A stretch of DNA of 64,000 nt, taken from the NCBI GenBank assembly GCA_910589025.1, contig CAJURM010000014.1, positions 13,856 to 77,855 on the forward strand, written 5' to 3'. The first letter of the stretch is position 1, and each line of letters starts with the position of its first letter. The DNA comes from an uncultured Odoribacter sp. GTDB lineage: Bacteria; Bacteroidota; Bacteroidia; Bacteroidales; Marinifilaceae. Made by a program: the position numbers and the translations under genes. This document shows, in pieces, positions 35,143 through 43,979 of the stretch. The notes beneath the pieces are model-generated. The model had not been told where the DNA came from and searched no databases. It saw nothing but the letters and a program-made list of their open reading frames with translations.

Positions 35143-35185
35143 AAAAGGTATCAGAAAATTATAGTAAATTTTAAATTTATACATT

Positions 35186-36517
35186 GTGTTAAAGACATTT
35201 AAAATCGGAGGCGTACATCCGCCCGAGAATAAATTATCCTCAGGCGAGAAGATTCAGATTCTACCTGTTCCCGAACAGGTTATCATTCCGCTGGGACAAC
35301 ACATCGGAGCTCCTGCCACACCGGTAGTACAAAAAGGTGACAGCGTAAAGGCAGGGCAATTGATTGCCACCGCAACAGGTTTCGTTTCAGCGAACATTCA
35401 CAGTTCGGTTTCCGGGACGGTGGTTGCCGTGGATAATGTCACGGATGCAGCAGGGTTGTCCAAGCCCGCCATCACGATAAAAGTAGAAGGCGACGAATGG
35501 GAAGAGGGCATTGACCGTTCTGTCAAACCGGACCACAACATCACGCTTTCGCGGGAAGAGATTGTAAAAGCCATCAGTGCCGCAGGTATCGTGGGCATGG
35601 GCGGTGCTACTTTCCCGACCCAGGTAAAACTTTCCCCTCCTCCCGGTTCCAAAGCGGAGATTTTAATCATCAACGGGGTGGAATGTGAACCTTATTTAAC
35701 CGCCGACCACCGGATTATGCTTGAAAAAGCGGAAGAGATTATTGTCGGTGTTCAGATTCTAATGAAAGCCATTGATGTAAAACGGGCGGTCATCGGCATT
35801 GAAAACAACAAACGGGATGCCATCGAAAAATTGAAAAATCTGACAGCCAAAACTCTGGGCGTGGAAGTTTGTCCGTTGAAAGTGAGATATCCCCAAGGAG
35901 GTGAAAAACAGCTTATCAAAGCTACCACAGGCCGGTCGGTACCTTCGGGGGCTCTTCCGATTGCTGTCGGGGCAGTGGTGCAAAATGCCGGAACTGCTCT
36001 GGCCGTGTATGAAGCTGTCATGAAACACAAGCCGTTGATTGAGCGCGTAGTTACCATCACCGGGAAATCGGTCAAGAAGCCCGGCAATTACCTTTGCCGT
36101 ATCGGAACGCCCATTTCGAAGCTGATAGAAGCAGCCGGAGGTCTTCCCGGTGATACTGCAAAAATCATAGGCGGCGGTCCTATGATGGGACGGGCTATGG
36201 TAAACCCGGATTCCCCCATCCTGAAAGGTACGAGCGGCGTTTTAATCCTTAACGAAAAGGAAGGCACCCGCAAACCGAGCCGCAATTGTATCCGTTGTTC
36301 CAAATGCGTTTCTGCCTGTCCTATGGGACTGGAGCCCTATTTGCTCATGACACTGGCAGGTCATAATATGCTGGAGGAGATGGAAACGGAAAAAATCATG
36401 GATTGCATTGAATGCGGTTCCTGTAGCTTTACCTGTCCGGCCAACCGTCCGCTTTTGGACTACATCCGCTTAGGCAAAGCGCGTACCGGAGCTATGATCC
36501 GGAACAGGAAGAAATAA
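35186..36517 (+). CDS. rnfC: Rnf complex subunit RnfC
   Basis: A 443-residue peripheral subunit binding NADH, FMN and two [4Fe-4S] clusters. It starts with GTG at 35186 ('LKTFKIGGVHPPENK' follows). Seen: glycine-rich 'GIVGMGGATFPTQVKLSPP', 'LIINGVECEPYLTADHR', and clusters 'CIRCSKCVSACPMGL' and 'CIECGSCSFTCPANRP'. Length matches the shorter RnfC type without the C-terminal Ala-rich extension of enterobacteria. Confidence 0.97.
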   Translation: MLKTFKIGGVHPPENKLSSGEKIQILPVPEQVIIPLGQHIGAPATPVVQKGDSVKAGQLIATATGFVSANIHSSVSGTVVAVDNVTDAAGLSKPAITIKVEGDEWEEGIDRSVKPDHNITLSREEIVKAISAAGIVGMGGATFPTQVKLSPPPGSKAEILIINGVECEPYLTADHRIMLEKAEEIIVGVQILMKAIDVKRAVIGIENNKRDAIEKLKNLTAKTLGVEVCPLKVRYPQGGEKQLIKATTGRSVPSGALPIAVGAVVQNAGTALAVYEAVMKHKPLIERVVTITGKSVKKPGNYLCRIGTPISKLIEAAGGLPGDTAKIIGGGPMMGRAMVNPDSPILKGTSGVLILNEKEGTRKPSRNCIRCSKCVSACPMGLEPYLLMTLAGHNMLEEMETEKIMDCIECGSCSFTCPANRPLLDYIRLGKARTGAMIRNRKK

Positions 36518-36553
36518 ATCAGGAACTCATTCCAAATTTTCAAATTAAACAGT

Positions 36554-37540
36554 ATGAATAAATTATTGATATCCCCCTCCCCCCACGTTCACAGTGGCGA
36601 TTCCATAGAGAAAAACATGTATGGGGTTTTGGTTGCACTGCTCCCTGCGTTTATCTGCTCGGTTTTGTTTTTCGGGATGGGGGCATTGGTCGTAACGTTA
36701 ACATCCGTTATAGCCTGTCTGGTTTTCGAATATCTGATTCAGAAACTCTTATTAAAACAACAGCCTACGATTTTTGACGGCTCCGCCCTCATTACAGGTG
36801 TGCTCTTGGCTTTCAATGTTCCTTCCAACCTTCCGGTATGGATTATTATCATCGGAGCATTGGTGGCTATCGGTATCGGTAAAATGAGTTTCGGCGGATT
36901 AGGCTGCAACATCTTCAATCCTGCTTTAGTGGGACGTGTATTTTTATTGATCTCTTTTCCGGTACAGATGACGACATGGCCTGTCGCTTCCGGTTTGAAT
37001 ACGCCGTATCTCGACGCACAGACGGGAGCTACCCCTCTGGCTTTGATGAAAGAAGCCCTGAAGACCGGCCAATCGGTCAGTGACGTGATGACATCCGGTG
37101 CCATCGGCAGCTACCGTGACCTGTTTTTAGGCAACATGGGAGGCAGTCTGGGCGAAATCGCCGCTATCGCTTTGCTGATTGGCTTTGTGTACATGTTATT
37201 CCGCAAGATTATCACGTGGCACATTCCGGTAACGATTTTCGCTACCGTATTCGTATTTGCCGGGATTTTACATTTATGCAACCCGGAGCAGTTTGCCGAT
37301 CCGGTATTCCATCTGCTTACGGGAGGTATGATGTTGGGGGCCATCTTTATGGCAACCGACTATGTCACCTCTCCGATGAGTAACAAGGGAATGGTCATTT
37401 ACGGTATCGGTATCGGTGTTATCACTATCGTAATCCGTGTTTTCGGTGCTTATCCGGAAGGGATGTCTTTTGCCATACTGATTATGAATGCTTTTACGCC
37501 TCTGCTCAACCGGTATTGCAAACCCGAACGATTTGCTTAA
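36554..37540 (+). CDS. rnfD: Rnf complex membrane subunit RnfD
   Basis: A 328-residue integral membrane subunit (NQR2/RnfD family) with about nine or ten helices. The covalent FMN site is the Thr in 'DAQTGATPLALM' (T160 by count). It starts 36 bases after rnfC. Other family marks are 'SPSPHVHSGDSIEKNMYGV' and 'GGLGCNIFNPALVGRVFLLISFP' in parts. Confidence 0.97.
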   Translation: MNKLLISPSPHVHSGDSIEKNMYGVLVALLPAFICSVLFFGMGALVVTLTSVIACLVFEYLIQKLLLKQQPTIFDGSALITGVLLAFNVPSNLPVWIIIIGALVAIGIGKMSFGGLGCNIFNPALVGRVFLLISFPVQMTTWPVASGLNTPYLDAQTGATPLALMKEALKTGQSVSDVMTSGAIGSYRDLFLGNMGGSLGEIAAIALLIGFVYMLFRKIITWHIPVTIFATVFVFAGILHLCNPEQFADPVFHLLTGGMMLGAIFMATDYVTSPMSNKGMVIYGIGIGVITIVIRVFGAYPEGMSFAILIMNAFTPLLNRYCKPERFA

Positions 37541-37598
37541 TGTTCTACCTGTCCGGCAATGACCACCTGCAAGGCAGCCGGACACTATAATTAAAATT

Positions 37599-38282
37599 AT
37601 GGGAAAAAAATTAGAGTCAAACTTTAAAAATATGGTGTTGGTGTTATTCTGCGTAACACTAATATCCTCGGCAGCAGTAGCCTATGTCAATTCTTTGACT
37701 ATCACTTCGATTAACAAAGCCAAAGAAGCCAAACAGGCCGATGCTATCCGCCAGGTTATTCCCGGAGCGTTCAATAATGATCCGGTTGCCGATAGCTGGA
37801 AGGTGGAAACCGACGGCGGTGTCCTGGAATTTTTTCCGGCAAAACAAGACGGCGAGACCGTGGGAACAGCCGTAAAAACCTATACGAAAAACGGTTTCGG
37901 CGGGGAAGTATGGTTAATGGTCGGTTTCAATCCAGACGGCAGCATCTCCAACTACTCCGTACTGGAACACAAGGAGACTCCGGGATTGGGGTCTAAAATG
38001 GACCAATGGTTCACCAAGGAGGGCAAAGGCAGCATTATCGGGAAAAAACCCGGTACGGCGGGACTGAAAGTGAGAAAAGACGGCGGGGATGTGGATGCCA
38101 TTACAGCGGCTACGATCTCTTCCCGGGCATTTTTGGATGCAGTAAACCGGGCGTCTGCCGCTTTAGCCGGAAATGCCGACGTTTATTCGGGAGCAACCCC
38201 GAAAAGCAGCACACGTGACACGCTGACAGAAGAAAAGCCGGTTGCCTGCGATTCTCTCTGTAATCATCATTGTAATCAATAA
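37599..38282 (+). CDS. rnfG: Rnf complex subunit RnfG
   Basis: A 227-residue subunit with one N-terminal membrane helix (about 10-30) and a periplasmic FMN-binding domain. FMN attaches to a Thr in the motif seen as 'DAITAATISSRAF' (T172). 'GFGGEVWLMVGFNPDGSI' and 'HKETPGLGSKM' are family marks. A short Cys-His-rich tail ('CDSLCNHHCNQ') follows, not typical of the enterobacterial protein. Confidence 0.95.
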   Translation: MGKKLESNFKNMVLVLFCVTLISSAAVAYVNSLTITSINKAKEAKQADAIRQVIPGAFNNDPVADSWKVETDGGVLEFFPAKQDGETVGTAVKTYTKNGFGGEVWLMVGFNPDGSISNYSVLEHKETPGLGSKMDQWFTKEGKGSIIGKKPGTAGLKVRKDGGDVDAITAATISSRAFLDAVNRASAALAGNADVYSGATPKSSTRDTLTEEKPVACDSLCNHHCNQ

Positions 38283-38339
38283 TACGGGGTTTGTTTTTCC
38301 TTTACGGAGTGATAAATCCGAACATTATAAATCTGAAAT

Positions 38340-38927
38340 ATGAGCAATTTGTCAAATTTAACCCGGGGATTATTTAAAGAGAATCCGACTTTCGTACTTT
38401 TGTTGGGTATGTGTCCGACGCTGGGTGTTACCACATCCGCCATCAACGGTATGGGAATGGGACTGGCCACAGCATTTGTACTGGTGATGTCCAATATAGT
38501 AATTTCATTGGTTGCCAACAACATACCGGATAAAATCCGTATTCCTTCGTTTATCGTGATTATAGCCGCTTTTGTAACCATAGTAGACATGTCAATGGCA
38601 GCTTACCTGCCTTCGCTGCATGAATCTCTGGGGTTGTTTATCCCGTTGATTGTGGTAAACTGTATCGTTTTGGGACGGGCGGAAGCCTTTGCTTCCAAAA
38701 ACGGCGCATTGGCTTCCGTGCTGGACGGTTTAGGCATGGGGTTAGGCTTCACGATGAGTTTAACTATTTTAGGAGGCATCCGGGAGTTATTAGGAAGCGG
38801 GAAAGTGTTCAACCTACCGGTTTTCAATGAAAATTACGGCATGTTGGTTTTCGTCCTGGCTCCGGGAGCATTCTTGGCATTAGGCTATCTGATTGCTTTC
38901 ATCAACCGCATCCGAAGAACCAATTGA
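38340..38927 (+). CDS. rnfE: Rnf complex membrane subunit RnfE
   Basis: A 195-residue integral membrane protein with six helices, of the RnfA/RnfE pair. 'RGLFKENPTFVLLLGMCPTLGVTTSA' is the RnfE opening, with the Cys that in the complex helps hold a membrane iron-sulfur centre together with RnfA. Starts 57 bases after rnfG. Confidence 0.96.
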   Translation: MSNLSNLTRGLFKENPTFVLLLGMCPTLGVTTSAINGMGMGLATAFVLVMSNIVISLVANNIPDKIRIPSFIVIIAAFVTIVDMSMAAYLPSLHESLGLFIPLIVVNCIVLGRAEAFASKNGALASVLDGLGMGLGFTMSLTILGGIRELLGSGKVFNLPVFNENYGMLVFVLAPGAFLALGYLIAFINRIRRTN

Positions 38928-38964
38928 ATGTTCGGAGGGTTTTAATCATTGCAAATTTTAGACT

Positions 38965-39537
38965 ATGGAATACATATTAATTTTCATCGCAGCCGTTTTT
39001 GTCAACAATATTGTGTTGGCTCAATTCCTGGGGATATGCCCTTTCCTCGGTGTGTCCAAAAAAGTATCTACGGCATTAGGTATGACGGGAGCCGTCACTT
39101 TCGTTATGGTGCTGGCGACGTTAGTAACCTTCATTGTACAGAAAACCATACTGGATCCTTTCCACATCGGTTTCATGCAGACCATCACATTCATTCTGAT
39201 TATCGCCGCTCTCGTGCAGATGGTGGAAATCATACTGAAAAAGGTAAGCCCGGCGCTTTATCAGGCATTGGGCGTATTTTTGCCGTTGATTACCACAAAC
39301 TGTGCTGTGCTGGGTGTTGCCATTATGGTTATTCAGAAAGAATTTAATCTGCTTGAATCCATTGTATTCGCAGCATCGATTGCCATCGGTTTCGGATTGG
39401 CACTAACCATTTTTGCCGGTATTCGCGAGCAGCTGAGTCTGGTGAATGTACCCAAAGGTATGCAAGGTTCCCCCATCGCTTTGGTGACCGCCGGGTTGCT
39501 GGCAATGGCTTTTATGGGATTTTCCGGTATCGTATAA
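38965..39537 (+). CDS. rnfA: Rnf complex membrane subunit RnfA
   Basis: A 190-residue six-helix membrane subunit. 'VNNIVLAQFLGICPFLGVSKK' and 'PLITTNCAVLGVAIM' hold the two conserved Cys near the pseudo-symmetric centre with RnfE. It is the last gene of the rseC-rnfB-C-D-G-E-A operon and is followed by a 16-base-stem terminator. The whole complex would couple reduced ferredoxin to NAD with export of Na+ or H+. Confidence 0.97.
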   Translation: MEYILIFIAAVFVNNIVLAQFLGICPFLGVSKKVSTALGMTGAVTFVMVLATLVTFIVQKTILDPFHIGFMQTITFILIIAALVQMVEIILKKVSPALYQALGVFLPLITTNCAVLGVAIMVIQKEFNLLESIVFAASIAIGFGLALTIFAGIREQLSLVNVPKGMQGSPIALVTAGLLAMAFMGFSGIV

Positions 39538-39543
39538 TCACCT

Positions 39544-39593
39544 TTCACGGATTTCACTTGTCTTACAGGAAGTGAAATCCGTGAATTATTTTT
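39544..39593 (+). terminator. Terminator of the rnf operon
   Basis: A perfect 16-base stem (39544-39559 with 39570-39585), 10-base loop, and a T-rich end. The next start codon is only 8 bases past it. Confidence 0.88.
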
Positions 39594-39600
39594 CCGGGAT

Positions 39601-40845
39601 ATGAAAAAGCTGGCTTGTTTTTTATTTATTCTATACCATCTGTTCTCCTGTTCTTCGATTCAAACGGTAGACGAGCCCGATCCAACGCTTACTCCGGGGC
39701 AAACAGAAACGGAAATCGAGATTGTGCTGGGAGCGCAGCCGGACAGCATCCGGCTCGGTCGTAGTATTCATTTTTCGATGAGTGTGATTCAAAGCACACC
39801 TGTTTCGCTTTTCAACCTGACCATCGATACAACAGGCAAGTTCAAGCTGGAAATTGATGATAAAGAGTTCAGCCAGGTGAAATCCCTGCTGCCCGACCTG
39901 AGTTATAATGTAGAATTTACACCCCAGGAGGAGGGGTATGCCGGAATAACTTTCCTGGTCGTCAACGAAGAAGGCGATTCCTGCATGAAAGCCATTGAAC
40001 TCTACACCTATTCCCCCCAACCCACGATTGAATTCAGCAGCAGTCCGGATACCCTTCAGGTCAGTGAATCCGCGGAATTCCGTTTTACTGTCAAAGGGGT
40101 AACGGGTGAAGAGTACACGCTACACGTAGATACTGTCATTCCGGAGTTCCGGGTACCGTTAGCCCAGGAGATTTCCGGCAAACGCGAACTTTTACACAGG
40201 GGTGTTACCCTCAGCGTAAACGGGCGTCCTTTGGTCGATTCGATAAAATTACGTTCCGGATATACCAATATTTTCCGCTTTTCCGAGCCCCAGGCAATAG
40301 GCGATTATCACGTGTCTTTCACTTGTACCGACAAACGGGGAAAAGTAATTCGGGGCTCCAAACGGTTTCATGTCCATTCGACGGAAGAAATTATCGTGCG
40401 GTTTTATAACGTGGATCCGCAAAAGGACCTGGAAATTGAAAAGGAAAATTTTTATGAAATTTTAAACCGGGATTACAGCCACAGCCCCCTTTCTCCGGTC
40501 TTTCAGGACCAAGAAACCGATTCCGTTTCCTGGCACATTCCTCCTCAGGAAGTCACCAACTGGCAGCTTGTCGGGAAGGGGTTGACGTTTCATATTGAAC
40601 AAAAAGGAAACACCGAATTTTATTTTCCTTCGGACGGCATTACCTACGATAAAGCAAACGCCCCGTTGACGCCGGAGATTGACGGCAAGGACATCAGACA
40701 AACCCAAATAGGGACCGGATTTCACGGTATGTTGTTCTTTTATGAGGAGGATCGTCCCTGCGAGGCTGACATCACGTATCGCCTGACGGTGTTTGACCGC
40801 TGGGGACAAAAGAGGTCAATCGATTTGCCCGTACACACGTATTAA
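39601..40845 (+). CDS. Lipoprotein of unknown function with Ig-like domains
   Basis: A 414-residue lipoprotein (Cys box 'HLFSCSS', Cys at about 17). The mature part is nearly all beta strands. Two similar segments stand out: 'PDSIRLGRSIHFSMSVIQ--PVSLFNLTID' and 'PDTLQVSESAEFRFTVKG--GEEYTLHVD', each about 100 residues, which look like repeated immunoglobulin-like domains; the rest is unassigned. They resemble in style the TraQ-type Ig domains of conjugative elements, but nothing conjugative is nearby and I do not assign it. The gene starts right behind the rnf terminator, so its promoter is unclear. Its 3' end overlaps the HAD gene by 30 bases. Confidence 0.7.
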   Translation: MKKLACFLFILYHLFSCSSIQTVDEPDPTLTPGQTETEIEIVLGAQPDSIRLGRSIHFSMSVIQSTPVSLFNLTIDTTGKFKLEIDDKEFSQVKSLLPDLSYNVEFTPQEEGYAGITFLVVNEEGDSCMKAIELYTYSPQPTIEFSSSPDTLQVSESAEFRFTVKGVTGEEYTLHVDTVIPEFRVPLAQEISGKRELLHRGVTLSVNGRPLVDSIKLRSGYTNIFRFSEPQAIGDYHVSFTCTDKRGKVIRGSKRFHVHSTEEIIVRFYNVDPQKDLEIEKENFYEILNRDYSHSPLSPVFQDQETDSVSWHIPPQEVTNWQLVGKGLTFHIEQKGNTEFYFPSDGITYDKANAPLTPEIDGKDIRQTQIGTGFHGMLFFYEEDRPCEADITYRLTVFDRWGQKRSIDLPVHTY

Positions 40846-41466
40846 CTGATTGTAGCTGAATCCTCTGAAATCCGGAATAACCGCATCCGCTTTGTTGCGT
40901 ATAGCTTCCGCCGAGTTGGTGGTCGCCAGACCGATAACCTTCATCCCGGCTCTCTTGCCCGCTTCGATGCCGGAAAAGGAGTCTTCAAAAACAATACACC
41001 GGGCGGAAGTGTATTGCAATTCTTCCGCTGCCAGCAAATAGCATTCCGGGGCGGGTTTTGACCGGTTGATTTTATCGGCTGTGACAATCACGTCAAACCA
41101 CTCTTTTAATTGGGGAAGGACCCGGTATACCTCTGCCATCTTCGCATCGTTTGAGCTGGTCACAATCGCCAGTTTTACTCCATGTGCTTTTAAATCCCGA
41201 ATAAATCCGTCCGCTCCGGCAATAAACCGGAAAGGCATTTGCCGCTCAAAATCCCCGAGTTTCCGGATAATCGTTTCCGCCTGCTCTTTTCCCGGAAAAT
41301 ATGTCGTCAGCAAGTCCGACAAAGTCCGTCCTTTTACCTTCGCAGTAAAGTCAGGGATTTCCGGACAATATAAGCGTCCCTGCTCTCCCCAGAATTGAGA
41401 ATAGAAATCCTCGGTATCCAGTATTACTCCGTCTAAATCAAATAGTCCGGCTATTTTTCTTTCCAT
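40816..41466 (-). CDS. HAD-superfamily phosphatase/phosphomutase (beta-PGM-like)
   Basis: A 216-residue cytoplasmic hydrolase. Motif I 'FDLDGVILDTE' (D10 nucleophile, D12), a helical cap, motif II 'AIVTSSN', motif III Lys in 'SKPAPECYLLAAEEL', and motif IV 'CIVFEDSFSGIEAGKRAGM'. The DxDGV-xxDTE form with a cap points to a beta-phosphoglucomutase or sugar-phosphate phosphatase; substrate unknown. Confidence 0.92.
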   Translation of the reverse strand: MERKIAGLFDLDGVILDTEDFYSQFWGEQGRLYCPEIPDFTAKVKGRTLSDLLTTYFPGKEQAETIIRKLGDFERQMPFRFIAGADGFIRDLKAHGVKLAIVTSSNDAKMAEVYRVLPQLKEWFDVIVTADKINRSKPAPECYLLAAEELQYTSARCIVFEDSFSGIEAGKRAGMKVIGLATTNSAEAIRNKADAVIPDFRGFSYNQLIRVYGQID

Positions 41467-41583
41467 CAGTATCCGTTTAAATTCGCAGTCCTAATTTACA
41501 CAAAAATACCTGTCGGCATAGAAATAAGAGCAGTGTTTTGCGGTAAAATTCCGCAGCAGCGTTCGTATCTGGAAAATATATGA

Positions 41584-41591
41584 TATTTTTG
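41584..41591 (+). promoter_or_regulatory. -7 box before cca
   Basis: TATTTTTG lies about 60 bases before the cca start; the matching -33 box is weak. Confidence 0.4.
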
Positions 41592-41652
41592 CAGGACAGA
41601 AAAACCGTTTCTTTCACCGGACCAGGCAAAGAACCGGACAAAATATCCTGAC

Positions 41653-43059
41653 ATGAAAGCATATCTGCAACACCCTGTATTCAATGTATTATCCGAGATT
41701 GCGGAGGAGAAAAACGCAGAGATTTATGTTATCGGCGGATATGTTCGTGATTTGCTGCTGCACCGACCGTCCAAGGATATTGATATTGTTGTCCGGGGAA
41801 ACGGCATTGAGCTGGCACAGGCTGCCGCAAGGAAATTGGGAAATCCCAATGTGTCGGTGTTTAAAAATTTCGGAACGGCCATGTTCCATTACAAAGGGGT
41901 GGAAATTGAATTTGTCGGGGCACGCAAAGAGTCTTACCGTGCCAATTCCCGCAAACCCATTGTGGAGGAAGGGACTATCGAAGACGACCAGAGACGCAGG
42001 GACTTCACAATCAATGCTCTGGCGATCTCGTTGAATAAGGCCAATTACGGTCAATTGGTAGATCCTTTCGGCGGATTACAGCATCTGGAAGAACGATTGA
42101 TAAAAACCCCGTTGGAGCCGGGCATCACGTTTTCGGATGACCCTCTGCGCATGATGCGCGCCATCCGTTTTGCTTCGCAGCTTAATTTCAGGATAGAAGA
42201 AGAGACGTTCCGGGCAATACAGGAATATAAAAAACGTTTGCCGATTGTTTCAACGGAGCGGATTATGGATGAGTTCAACAAAATCATGCTGTCTCCGGAA
42301 CCTTCCAAAGGCATTCTGCTGCTGGATGAAAGCGGCCTGCTGGAACAGTTTTTTCCGGAACTGACTGCTCTCAAAGGGGTGGAAACCATCAAGGGTATCG
42401 GACACAAAGATAATTTCTACCACACACTGACCGTCTTAGACACGCTTTCGCTGTATTCCCGGGATCTGTGGTTGCGATGGGCTGCTTTGCTGCACGATAT
42501 AGCCAAGCCCGTAACGAAAAAATTCGTACAGGGACAAGGCTGGACATTTTATGGACACAATCATGTCGGGGAGCGCATGGTGGCACGCATTTTCAACCGT
42601 CTGAAACTTCCTCAGAACGAAAAAATGAAATATGTACAGAAATTGGTAAACCTCCACATGCGTCCCATTGTCCTGAGTGAAGAAATCGTAACGGATTCAG
42701 CCGTACGCCGTCTGCTGTTCGATGCCGGCGACGATATTGACGATCTGATGACGCTGGCGGAAGCCGATATAACGTCGAAGAATGAGGAAAAAGTCAAGCG
42801 GTTTCTGGCCAATTTTAAAATCGTACGTCAGAAATTGAAGGAAGTGGAAGAAAAGGATTCGATACGCAATTTCCAGCCTCCCATCAGCGGAGAGGAAATT
42901 ATTGCCACGTTTAATCTTCCCCCCTGCCGCCTCATCGGAGAGATAAAAAATGCCATTAAAGAAGCCATCCTGGACGGTATTATCGGCAATAATCCGGAAG
43001 AAGCACGCGAGTATATGTTTAAGATTGCAGCAGAATTAGGTGTGTCTGCCGCTCGTTGA
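41653..43059 (+). CDS. cca: CCA tRNA nucleotidyltransferase (HD-domain type)
   Basis: A 468-residue enzyme adding or repairing the 3' CCA of tRNAs. Class II nucleotidyltransferase head with 'VIGGYVRDLLLHRPSKDIDIVV' in parts (GG at 28-29, metal ligands D42 and D44), 'RRRDFTINALA', 'DPLRMMRAIRFASQL'. The C-terminal part contains an HD phosphohydrolase domain ('WLRWAALLHDIAKP', then 'FYGHNHVGERM'). Whether it does the full CCA or only part of it cannot be told from sequence alone, but no second enzyme is visible. Confidence 0.94.
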   Translation: MKAYLQHPVFNVLSEIAEEKNAEIYVIGGYVRDLLLHRPSKDIDIVVRGNGIELAQAAARKLGNPNVSVFKNFGTAMFHYKGVEIEFVGARKESYRANSRKPIVEEGTIEDDQRRRDFTINALAISLNKANYGQLVDPFGGLQHLEERLIKTPLEPGITFSDDPLRMMRAIRFASQLNFRIEEETFRAIQEYKKRLPIVSTERIMDEFNKIMLSPEPSKGILLLDESGLLEQFFPELTALKGVETIKGIGHKDNFYHTLTVLDTLSLYSRDLWLRWAALLHDIAKPVTKKFVQGQGWTFYGHNHVGERMVARIFNRLKLPQNEKMKYVQKLVNLHMRPIVLSEEIVTDSAVRRLLFDAGDDIDDLMTLAEADITSKNEEKVKRFLANFKIVRQKLKEVEEKDSIRNFQPPISGEEIIATFNLPPCRLIGEIKNAIKEAILDGIIGNNPEEAREYMFKIAAELGVSAAR

Positions 43060-43069
43060 AAGCCCCTTT

Positions 43070-43951
43070 TTATTTCGCAAATTTCGGCACTACAACTTTC
43101 AATGCCCCGGGTAATACCCGCGCATGCAAAGGAGAAGTCATGACCGCCGCATCTCCGTCGATATGTACATGATTAATAGGACCTTCTATGGTGATTTCCC
43201 TGCATTGGATGTCTTTGTAATAGGTGAGTTTATCTATTTTGCCGTTCAGAAAGCAGAAGAGGAAATACACCACTTTAAACAGGTTGGGACGCCGCAACAT
43301 ACAGACGTCCATCAATCCGTCGCGCAAGGAGGCATGAGGAGCAATAAAGGCGTTGTTACCGAATTGGGAGGTGTTGGCCAGACTGAGGATAAAGCATTTT
43401 TCCTCCCGGGTCGTCCCTCCGTAGCTGATACGGTATGTCTGGGGAGAATAACTGAACCACAATTTCAAGCCGGCAAAAATGTAAGAAATCATCCCCCGGA
43501 TACGGAAACGGTTAAATTCATGAGCCACTTCGGCATCGTATCCTACTCCACTCACATTCAAAGAATAGGTCCCGTTTATCTCCAACAGGTCTATCTGGGC
43601 GTAAGCACCGGACAGGAGCTGCCTCAGGGCTTTTTTCATCCGGACGGAATATCCCAAATGGCGGGCAAATCCATTCCCGCTACCCAGGGAAACGACCCCG
43701 AATGCCACGGATGTTCCCACCAAAGAAGTTCCGACTTCGTTTACCGTCCCATCACCGCCTACGGCTACAATATGGGTATATTTTCCTTCGGCCAGGGCCT
43801 CTTTCACAAGGATGCGGGCATGCCCGGCATATTCCGTAAAGCGGATGTCGTAATCTATGCCTTCGTATTCCGGCATTTTCCTGATTTTTTCCGGCATTTT
43901 CTTTCCCGCACCAGTTCCCGATACCGGATTCACAATGAACAACAAACGCAT
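43070..43951 (-). CDS. Lipid kinase of the diacylglycerol kinase family (YegS/DgkB-like)
   Basis: A 293-residue kinase with the catalytic domain signature 'FIVNPVSGTGAGKK' at the start and the ATP-binding 'AVGGDGTVNEVG' (65-69 for GGDGT), then 'VSLGSGNGFARHLG'. The C-terminal beta-sandwich contains 'LRDGLMDVCMLR' and 'HIDGDAAVMTSPLHARVLPGAL' in parts. Candidate substrates are diacylglycerol, sphingoid bases or ceramide; Bacteroidales make sphingolipids, so a sphingosine-type kinase is possible but not shown. Converges with cca, 10 bases apart. Confidence 0.88.
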   Translation of the reverse strand: MRLLFIVNPVSGTGAGKKMPEKIRKMPEYEGIDYDIRFTEYAGHARILVKEALAEGKYTHIVAVGGDGTVNEVGTSLVGTSVAFGVVSLGSGNGFARHLGYSVRMKKALRQLLSGAYAQIDLLEINGTYSLNVSGVGYDAEVAHEFNRFRIRGMISYIFAGLKLWFSYSPQTYRISYGGTTREEKCFILSLANTSQFGNNAFIAPHASLRDGLMDVCMLRRPNLFKVVYFLFCFLNGKIDKLTYYKDIQCREITIEGPINHVHIDGDAAVMTSPLHARVLPGALKVVVPKFAK

Positions 43952-43979
43952 AGCTCTCTGATTAAAATATCTTCCTCCG

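Noticed and set aside
39601..40845. Conjugative-transposon TraQ-type protein
   Set aside because: Only a loose similarity of Ig-like strands; no other transfer genes are near and the gene follows the core rnf operon.
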